This document shows positions 59,066 through 64,000 of a stretch of DNA of 64,000 nt, in pieces. A program made the position numbers and the translations under genes. The first letter of the stretch is position 1. Each line of letters opens with the position of its first letter. The stretch is taken from positions 124,001-188,000 of the forward strand of contig JAIKLF010000003.1 in the NCBI GenBank assembly GCA_019753405.1. The letters run 5' to 3'. The notes beneath the pieces were generated by a model. It saw nothing but the letters and a program-made list of their open reading frames with translations, searched no databases and was not told where the DNA came from. Source of the DNA: Murdochiella sp. Marseille-P8839 (GTDB lineage: Bacteria; Bacillota; Clostridia; Tissierellales; Peptoniphilaceae).

Positions 59066-59094
59066 AGCAGCCGCTACTTAGCGGGTGCTTTTTT
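59066..59094 (+). terminator. Terminator after the terminase gene
   Basis: AGCA-g-CCGCT / AGCGG-g-TGCT (one mismatch, ACTT loop) followed by TTTTTT, starting 3 bases after the terL stop. Confidence 0.8.
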
Positions 59095-59134
59095 AGTATA
59101 AAAAATTACCGGACACGGGAAAATGGAGGAAGTT

Positions 59135-59590
59135 ATGTCAGATTTTAAGATCATCGAAACGCAAGAGCAGCTTGACCAGGTCATCAAGGATCGACTGGAA
59201 AGGGAGAGGACAAAGCTCTCCAAAGAGTACGAAGGAAAGATTTCCGGGCTGAATGACCAGCTTAAGACACTCACCGAAGAAAATTCTTCTGTGAAGCAGT
59301 CGCTTGAGAAAATAGCGGAAAAAGACAAAGAGATTGATGCATTGAAGGGGCAAGTAGCTGGCTACGAAAAAGCCAAAATGAGAACCGATATTGCTCTTAA
59401 GTACAACATTCCCTATAGCTTATCCGACCGTATACAGGGCGACGATGAAGAAACGATGGCAAAAGACGCACAAAGCCTGGCAGAGTACTTCCAAAAGCCG
59501 GATCCAATTGCACCGCCGCGAGAAGTGAACCATGACAAAACCGGCGATGCGTACCAAGAGCTACTAAATAGCTTGAACTTTAACGACTAA
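59135..59590 (+). CDS. Scaffold protein (DUF4355 type)
   Basis: 151 residues of charged coiled coil, as in DUF4355 capsid scaffolds: IIETQEQLDQVIKDRLERER, LEKIAEKDKEIDALKGQVAG, then AKMRTDIALKYNIPYSLSDR. Scaffolds guide capsid assembly and are removed on maturation. ATG 59135 is chosen because GGAGGA sits 4 bases before it; ATG 59123 lacks a site. Directly followed by the capsid gene. Confidence 0.88.
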   Translation: MSDFKIIETQEQLDQVIKDRLERERTKLSKEYEGKISGLNDQLKTLTEENSSVKQSLEKIAEKDKEIDALKGQVAGYEKAKMRTDIALKYNIPYSLSDRIQGDDEETMAKDAQSLAEYFQKPDPIAPPREVNHDKTGDAYQELLNSLNFND

Positions 59591-59603
59591 AGGAGAAAAA
59601 ATT

Positions 59604-60497
59604 ATGGCAGACGTATTAAGTAAAGGGACGCTTTTTCCCGCACAACTGATGACGGAAGTAGTGAACAAAGTAAAAGGGCATTCTTCTCTTATTCAGCTCT
59701 CGCAGCAGATGCCGATTGCCTTCAATGGTAACGAGGTTTTCACTTTTTCTATGGACAAAGAGATTGATGTTGTCGCAGAGAACGGCAAGAAAACGCATGG
59801 CGGCCTAACGGTTGATTCTGTTATGGTGCAGCCTATCAAGGTAGAATACGGCGCACGTGTCTCGGATGAATTTCTGTATGCTTCGGATGAAGCACGCATC
59901 AACATCCTTCGCCCGTTCGTTGATGGTTATGCGAAAAAGCTGGCGCGTGGTCTTGACATGATGGCTATGCACGGCGTTAATCCTCGCACGGGTGAAAAGT
60001 CGAGCGTCATCGGCGAGAACTACTTAGACGGCAGAGCTACGCAGACAGTCCCTTTCGATGCCGCTAAACCGGATGAGAATATTGAGACCGCTGTCGCTAT
60101 GGTTCAGGGCGCTGGAAATGAAATCTCCGGCATGGCGTTTGCCCCGGCCTTTACCGCAGCACTCGCTAAAGTCAAGGTGAACGGTGTGCAGCAATTCCCG
60201 GAATTCCGTTGGGGCGCAAAACCGACTTCGGTAAACGGTCTTGCTGTTGACGTTAATGACACGGTTTCCGCCGCAAAATCGGAAGACCGTGCGATTATTG
60301 GCGACTTTGCTAATAACTTCAAATGGGGCTTTGCTAAGCAGGTACCGATGGAAGTCATCAAGTACGGCGATCCGGATAATTCGGGCAAAGACTTGAAGGG
60401 CTATAACCAAGTGTATATTCGCTGTGAGACTTATCTGGGCTGGGCCATCATGGACGGTAACGCCTTTGCGCGTATCACAGAATCGGTCGGTCATTAA
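59604..60497 (+). CDS. Major capsid protein (HK97 fold)
   Basis: 297 residues: LSKGTLFPAQLMTEVVNKVK and SLIQLSQQMPIAFNGNEVFT at the start, then EYGARVSDEFLYASDEARIN (E-loop/P-domain region) and DDF-like AIIGDFANNFKWGFAKQVPM near the C-terminus. These are typical of siphophage capsid proteins downstream of DUF4355 scaffolds. AAAGGAGAAAAAA precedes ATG 59604. Confidence 0.92.
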   Translation: MADVLSKGTLFPAQLMTEVVNKVKGHSSLIQLSQQMPIAFNGNEVFTFSMDKEIDVVAENGKKTHGGLTVDSVMVQPIKVEYGARVSDEFLYASDEARINILRPFVDGYAKKLARGLDMMAMHGVNPRTGEKSSVIGENYLDGRATQTVPFDAAKPDENIETAVAMVQGAGNEISGMAFAPAFTAALAKVKVNGVQQFPEFRWGAKPTSVNGLAVDVNDTVSAAKSEDRAIIGDFANNFKWGFAKQVPMEVIKYGDPDNSGKDLKGYNQVYIRCETYLGWAIMDGNAFARITESVGH

Positions 60498-60781
60498 TGC
60501 GCTTTTTAAACCGTAAAACCGGAGTCATTGTCGATCTCCCCTTGGAAGCTCCCGGGGGAGACTGGGTTCCGGTCGAAAGCGATAAAGCTCAGGAAAAGCC
60601 TGCAGAGGAAAAAACGGTGCCGAAGCAAAAATCTAAAGCACCAGTCCAGGAAGAAGTAACGAAGAAAGATATCATGCAGGAGCTTGATGCTTTCGGCGTG
60701 GAATATAACCCGAAGGCAAAGAAAGAAGAGCTCTATCAGCTGATGAAGGAGCGATTACATGGAGATCATAAGCGTAGATGA
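60497..60781 (+). CDS. Small head protein with HeH/LEM-like C-terminus
   Basis: 94 residues. A short N-terminal beta part (FLNRKTGVIVDLPLEAPGGD) and a Lys/Glu/Pro-rich linker are followed by a helix-extended-loop-helix-like end (TKKDIMQELDAFGVEYNPKA, KKEELYQLMKE), often found in phage capsid-accessory or fibre proteins. Its ATG shares one base with the capsid stop (TAATG). Confidence 0.75.
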   Translation: MRFLNRKTGVIVDLPLEAPGGDWVPVESDKAQEKPAEEKTVPKQKSKAPVQEEVTKKDIMQELDAFGVEYNPKAKKEELYQLMKERLHGDHKRR

Positions 60782-61172
60782 TGTGATGCTTCTCTGGAGA
60801 CCGCTCAAAGCGGATGAGATCGAGCGAACTCGCGCGCTAATCCAATCGGTTTTAAGCAGTTTACGGCTGGAAGCACGAAATGTTGGCAAATGCCTGGACA
60901 AGATGGCGGAGGATCCGTCGTATTTTGAAGTCTTACGGTCCGTTGTGGTCGATGTTGTAGCACGAACGCTGATGACCTCGACTGATCAAGAGCCGATGGT
61001 GCAGACTAGCGAGGCTGCTCTGGGCTACTCCTGGTCAGGAACCTTCCTTGTACCGGGCGGAGGGCTTTTCATCAAGCGCTCAGAACTCGCACGACTTGGC
61101 CTTAGAAAGCAGAAATACGGGGTGATTGACTTCTATGACACACATCAAAGGAATGACGGTAGTCTTAATTGA
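60759..61172 (+). CDS. Head-tail connector (SPP1 gp15 / Gp19 family)
   Basis: 137 residues, helical, matching the phage Gp19/Gp15/Gp42-like connector group: SVDDVMLLWRPLKADEIERT near the start, and EAALGYSWSGTFLVPGGGLF with IKRSELARLGL near the end. It sits at the head opening below the portal. Overlaps both neighbours (23 and 38 bases), a compact head-tail joining cluster. Confidence 0.83.
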   Translation: MEIISVDDVMLLWRPLKADEIERTRALIQSVLSSLRLEARNVGKCLDKMAEDPSYFEVLRSVVVDVVARTLMTSTDQEPMVQTSEAALGYSWSGTFLVPGGGLFIKRSELARLGLRKQKYGVIDFYDTHQRNDGSLN

Positions 61173-61473
61173 TCTCCGAGAAACCGGTGTTGATCCATTT
61201 GGCGCACCGATCTATGAAGAGCGGGAAATTGAAATCGAAAACGTTTTGATACAGCCAAATTCTGCAGAAGATATGGTAAATCAGCAGAATCTAACCGGAA
61301 AAGAAGCTTTATATACGCTAGCTATACCAAAAAGTGACAAGAATACCTGGGAGAATCGAAAAGTTAAGTTTTTTGGCGAAACCTGGAGGACGGTTGGCGT
61401 CCCGCTAGAGGGGATTGAAGATATGATACCCCTTGACTGGAATAAAAAAGTGGTGGTCGAACGCTATGAGTAA
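61135..61473 (+). CDS. Minor capsid / head-tail joining protein (SPP1 gp16-like)
   Basis: 112 residues, mostly beta (VVLIDLRETGVDPFGAPIYE, EIEIENVLIQPNSAEDMVNQ, FFGETWRTVGVPLEGIEDMI), the stopper-type head completion protein by position and pattern. ATG 61135 is used; ATG 61153 (AAAGGA before it) is an alternative. Confidence 0.78.
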   Translation: MTHIKGMTVVLIDLRETGVDPFGAPIYEEREIEIENVLIQPNSAEDMVNQQNLTGKEALYTLAIPKSDKNTWENRKVKFFGETWRTVGVPLEGIEDMIPLDWNKKVVVERYE

Positions 61474-61699
61474 AACATTTCAGCTAAACAAAAGCGGGGT
61501 CCGAGAGCTGTTACAAAGCGAAGAAATTGGCGAGGTTCTTGCAGAACAAGCCAGAGTAATTCGTGATCGATGCGGATTAGGATACGAGATGGATTCGTAT
61601 GTTGGGAAAAACCGTAGGAATGCGATGGTTTGGGCAAAATCTGCTAGAGCAAAGCGTGATAACAAGAAAAACAATACGATTCTAAAGGCGGTGAGATGA
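61466..61699 (+). CDS. Minor capsid/head completion protein
   Basis: 77 residues with KTFQLNKSGVRELLQSEEIG, EVLAEQARVIRDRCG and a short basic tail (SARAKRDNKKNN), typical of the HK97 gp10-like small joining proteins in this position. ATG 61466 overlaps the previous stop by 8 bases. Confidence 0.72.
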   Translation: MSKTFQLNKSGVRELLQSEEIGEVLAEQARVIRDRCGLGYEMDSYVGKNRRNAMVWAKSARAKRDNKKNNTILKAVR

Positions 61700-62031
61700 T
61701 GGTTGAGCTGGTGATTCTAAAGTACCTTAAAGAACACCTTGGGGTGCCGGTTTATCTTGAGGAAAAGGGAGTTATGAATGGCGAATTCGTCCTCTTTGAA
61801 AAGACATCATCATCCAAGATAAACCAAATTAGTTCTGCCACCTTTGCGTTTCAATCTTACGCGGAGTCTATGTATGGCGCTGCAAGACTTAACGAAAAAG
61901 TGAAGGAAACAGTGGAAAGAATGATCGAGCTCGATTTTTTTGCGAGCATAAAGCTCAATTCGGATTATAACTTCACCGACACTGAATCAAAACGATATCG
62001 CTATCAGGCGGTATACGACGTAACCTTTTAG
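61696..62031 (+). CDS. Tail completion protein (SPP1 gp17-like)
   Basis: 111 residues: ILKYLKEHLGVPVYLEEKGV, FVLFEKTSSSKINQISSATF, AFQSYAESMYGAARLNEKVK, YRYQAVYDVTF. The pattern and position between head completion and tail tube genes match the tail terminator group. Starts in the previous stop (ATGA). Confidence 0.82.
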   Translation: MMVELVILKYLKEHLGVPVYLEEKGVMNGEFVLFEKTSSSKINQISSATFAFQSYAESMYGAARLNEKVKETVERMIELDFFASIKLNSDYNFTDTESKRYRYQAVYDVTF

Positions 62032-62041
62032 GAGGCGGAAA

Positions 62042-62608
62042 ATGAGCGATACAAAAAACGTAACCTATGGAAAACCAAAAATTGGTGGAGCAATCTTTTC
62101 AGCGCCACTTGGGACGAAGCTTCCGACCGATGCGACAACTAAACTTGACGCTACTTTTGTATGCCTTGGATACATTTCAGAAGACGGACTTTCGAACTCG
62201 AATAGCCCGGAGTCTGACAAAATTAAGGCATGGGGAGGAGAAATCGTTCTGGTTGTCCAGACGGCTAAAGAAGATAGCTTTAAGTACAAGCTTATTGAAA
62301 CACTAAATGTCGATGTGCTAAAAGAGGTTTATGGGAAAGATAATGTGTCTGGAACCATTGAAACAGGAATTACGATTAAAGCAAATTCAATGCCGCAAGA
62401 AGCACACTGCGTAGTTGCTGAGATGATTTTAAAGGGCGGAATTTTGAAAAGAATTGTGATACCAAACGGCACAATATCTGAAGTGGGCGACATTGAATAC
62501 ACCGATGAGGATGCGACAGGATACGAGACGACACTAACCGCTAGCCCTGACGACCAAGGGAATTCTCACTATGAGTACATTAAGAAGCCAACCATGGAGG
62601 GTGCATAA
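62042..62608 (+). CDS. Major tail tube protein
   Basis: 188 residues. YGKPKIGGAIFSAPLGTKLP at the start, FVCLGYISEDGLSNSNSPES, IKAWGGEIVLVVQTAKEDSF and EYTDEDATGYETTLTAS are typical of siphophage tail tube subunits. AGGAGGCGGAAA precedes ATG 62042. Two tail chaperone genes and the tape measure follow in canonical order. Confidence 0.87.
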   Translation: MSDTKNVTYGKPKIGGAIFSAPLGTKLPTDATTKLDATFVCLGYISEDGLSNSNSPESDKIKAWGGEIVLVVQTAKEDSFKYKLIETLNVDVLKEVYGKDNVSGTIETGITIKANSMPQEAHCVVAEMILKGGILKRIVIPNGTISEVGDIEYTDEDATGYETTLTASPDDQGNSHYEYIKKPTMEGA

Positions 62609-62610
62609 TC

Positions 62611-62895
62611 ATGAACGTGATAAAAGGGAAAACACGAACCGGCTTCTCTTACAAAATCGACAAAGATATCTTGGATGATTATGAACTCCTTGAAGTCATG
62701 AGCAGTGTTGACGAAAGTCCATTAAAATTTCCTAAGCTACTGACAATGCTTCTTGGAGAGGAACAGAAAGCCAGCTTAATTGAACATATCCGCAGTAAAA
62801 ATAAGCGGGTACCCATTACCGCCATGCAAGAAGAAATCATGGACATTTTCTCTGGGACGCAAGAAGTAAAAAACTCGTCATCCTCGCCGGAATGA
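62611..62895 (+). CDS. Tail assembly chaperone, short frame (gpG-like)
   Basis: 94 residues (GKTRTGFSYKIDKDILDDYE, MLLGEEQKASLIEHIRSKNK). It occupies the gpG position and ends shortly after an A AAA AAC slippery heptamer. Slippage there by -1 would enter the next frame and yield a longer gpGT-like protein. Chaperones of this kind hold the tape-measure protein during tail assembly. Confidence 0.8.
   Translation: MNVIKGKTRTGFSYKIDKDILDDYELLEVMSSVDESPLKFPKLLTMLLGEEQKASLIEHIRSKNKRVPITAMQEEIMDIFSGTQEVKNSSSSPE
62868..62874 (+). other. Programmed -1 ribosomal frameshift site (A AAA AAC)
   Basis: The heptamer is in phase with the chaperone codons (GTA AAA AAC). After a -1 slip, reading continues AAA CTC GTC ATC CTC into the frame of the next gene with no stop, 21 bases before the normal TGA. 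This matches the G/GT arrangement conserved across siphophages. Confidence 0.8.
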
Positions 62896-63254
62896 TAAAG
62901 GAAAATGAAAACGCGCTCATTTGCGACTTTGCCGAAACATATAATATCTACGACTATAAACAGCTGCCCTTGTCCAGGGTGGCTGTTTTAGCGTCCGGAT
63001 TACGCGACGATTCAAGAATTAAAAAGATCCTTAGGAAGGAAAAAGCGCCGATAGAGACAATACTGCTCGTTTCCATTGTTGATCGGTTATCGCTTCTTCT
63101 TTGGGCAAAGACAAAGGACGGTCAAAAGAATCGCAATCGTCCGAAATCGCTGATGGGCATTCTTTTTCCACAGAACGCAGATGCTGGGGTTGTAGCGTTT
63201 GGTTCCGCCGAGGAGTTTGAAGAGAGAAGAAAGAAACTGATGGAGGGGTCATAG
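62892..63254 (+). CDS. Tail assembly chaperone, second frame (T part, DUF5361/Gp15-like)
   Basis: 120 codons from ATG 62892: ALICDFAETYNIYDYKQLPL, SRVAVLASGLRDDSRIKKIL, IVDRLSLLLWAKTKDGQ. This is the tape-measure-chaperone second domain seen as DUF5361-like proteins. It can be made on its own by coupled initiation (ATGA) or fused to the preceding frame through the -1 site. Directly followed by the tape measure gene. Confidence 0.8.
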   Translation: MIKENENALICDFAETYNIYDYKQLPLSRVAVLASGLRDDSRIKKILRKEKAPIETILLVSIVDRLSLLLWAKTKDGQKNRNRPKSLMGILFPQNADAGVVAFGSAEEFEERRKKLMEGS

Positions 63255-64000
63255 TGGCAACAGAACTTGGAAAAGCCTACGTGCAAATCGTTCCATCCGC
63301 CAAAGGGATATCAGGGGCGATAGAAAATATCGTTAGCCCAGAAGCAAAGCGCGCCGGGAAATCTGCTGGTGGTTCTATCGCCGGTACGATAAAGAAAGTG
63401 CTGGCTACAGCTGCAATCGGTAAAGCATTATTTTCTTCAGTTATGGAGGGCGGGAAGCTCGAACAATCGCTGGGTGGGATAGAAACGCTTTTTAAGGGAA
63501 GCGCCGAAAAAGTTAAACAACAAGCTCAGGAGGCATTTAGAACAACTGGTCTTTCTGCTAACGCCTACATGGAAAACGTAACCGGATTTTCTGCGTCTCT
63601 ACTGCAGTCGCTTGAAGGGGATACTGAAAAAGCGGCTGAGATATCCAATATGGCGATGATTGACATGGCGGATAACTCCAACAAGATGGGATCATCTATG
63701 GAGTCTATTCAAAACGCATATCAGGGCTTTGCGAAGCAAAACTATACGATGTTGGATAACCTCAAGCTCGGATACGGCGGTACTAAATCCGAAATGGAGC
63801 GTCTTCTGGCGGATGCGACAAAGCTAACAGGCGTGAAGTACGACATCAATAATTTATCGGATGTGTATAAAGCGATTCATGCTGTACAAAACGAACTTGG
63901 CATTACTGGAACGACGGCAAAAGAGGCGTCTACGACATTAACGGGGTCTTTTAATGCAATGAAGGGAGCGTTTTCGAATTTTCTTGGTGCGCTTGCTTTA
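63254..64000 (+). CDS. Tape measure protein (3' end outside window)
   Basis: Starts at GTG 63254, sharing one base with the previous TAG (TAGTG), with GGAGGGG upstream. It is open to the window edge (249 codons). ELGKAYVQIVPSAKGISGAI at the start is the classic Firmicutes siphophage tape-measure opening. A helical, Gly/Ala-rich segment and SLGGIETLFKGSAEKVKQQA follow, then MGSSMESIQNAYQGFAKQNY and TMLDNLKLGYGGTKSEMERL. It sets tail length and is ejected with the DNA. Confidence 0.92.
   Translation, partial: MATELGKAYVQIVPSAKGISGAIENIVSPEAKRAGKSAGGSIAGTIKKVLATAAIGKALFSSVMEGGKLEQSLGGIETLFKGSAEKVKQQAQEAFRTTGLSANAYMENVTGFSASLLQSLEGDTEKAAEISNMAMIDMADNSNKMGSSMESIQNAYQGFAKQNYTMLDNLKLGYGGTKSEMERLLADATKLTGVKYDINNLSDVYKAIHAVQNELGITGTTAKEASTTLTGSFNAMKGAFSNFLGALAL

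Larger units (their letters stand above)
40074..64000. mobile_element. Siphovirus-type prophage (right end outside window)
   Basis: Integrase at a tRNA gene, CI/Cro-type divergent regulators, replication and recombination genes, an ArpU-like late regulator, HNH, portal, MuF, terminase large subunit, scaffold, HK97-type capsid, SPP1-like connectors, tail tube, tail chaperones and tape measure appear in order. The DNA is AT-richer than the host part. Structural genes read intact as far as the window shows, so it may be functional. Confidence 0.95.

Noticed and set aside
1-64000. CRISPR array or cas genes
   Set aside because: No series of spaced direct repeats and no Cas-like protein was seen; the only repeats are the operator triplet, the origin-like repeats and short inverted repeats.

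Overview
The window looks like the chromosome of a Gram-positive anaerobe of the Clostridia/Tissierellia group (a Peptoniphilaceae-like organism is the best guess; the genus cannot be fixed from sequence alone). The clues are AGGAGG-type ribosome binding sites, dense ATGA-overlap operons, WalJ/RlmH, DUF951, a BmrCD-type heterodimeric ABC exporter and a clostridial-style purine operon with a stand-alone AICAR formyltransferase. The first 40 kb are host DNA of about 50% GC. From base ~40,074 to the right edge lies an AT-richer siphovirus-type prophage next to a tRNA-Pro gene. Its right end is outside the window.

Host region: (1) 1-9.5 kb holds the end of a SigB/SigF-type sigma factor, a double-Nudix fusion, an ECF sigma factor with a beta-solenoid-like partner, a heterodimeric ABC exporter and a membrane-anchored surface protein. 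(2) 10.2-23.5 kb is one leftward purine operon, purE-C-F-M-N(fusion)-B-H(AICARFT only)-D-L, covering PRPP to IMP apart from purK. IMP cyclohydrolase appears as a PurO-like domain fused behind PurN. (3) 23.5-26.5 kb is a P-type cation ATPase behind what looks like a yybP-ykoY (manganese) riboswitch. (4) 26.5-33 kb runs rightward: walJ-rlmH-TtcA-like-uppP, then a CNNM/CorC transporter, a surface protein and DUF951. A leftward PfkB-like protein without its catalytic motif follows. (5) 33.9-36.4 kb is a DNA polymerase IV gene divergent from an XRE repressor plus ImmA/IrrE peptidase pair. Three 17-bp palindromic operators lie between them, suggesting a peptidase-relieved, LexA-independent DNA-damage switch. 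(6) 36.4-39.8 kb holds a NYN-LOTUS RNase-like protein, a DUF368 (C55-P translocase family) protein, cysE and cysK.

Prophage: an integrase beside tRNA-Pro is followed by a lysogeny-region cassette. This consists of a ~94-nt structured small RNA with its own promoter and terminator, convergent with a HEPN-type DUF3644 gene, and then a HIRAN protein. Next come the CI-like repressor with an ImmA peptidase and divergent Cro-like genes, early genes, recombination/replication genes (AAA ATPase, Sak4-like, DUF669, DEAH helicase, primase/helicase, RusA), an ArpU-like late regulator, HNH, portal, MuF head protein, terminase large subunit, scaffold, capsid, connector and tail genes. A canonical -1 slippery site joins the two tail-chaperone frames. 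The tape-measure gene runs off the edge.

The most unusual items are the sRNA/HEPN pair, the dinB-XRE-ImmA operator array, the PurN-IMP cyclohydrolase fusion, the MuF C-terminal extension with a tiny overlapping gene (a possible toxin/immunity pair), and the displaced terminase. All functions are inferred by reading the sequence; no database search was run.
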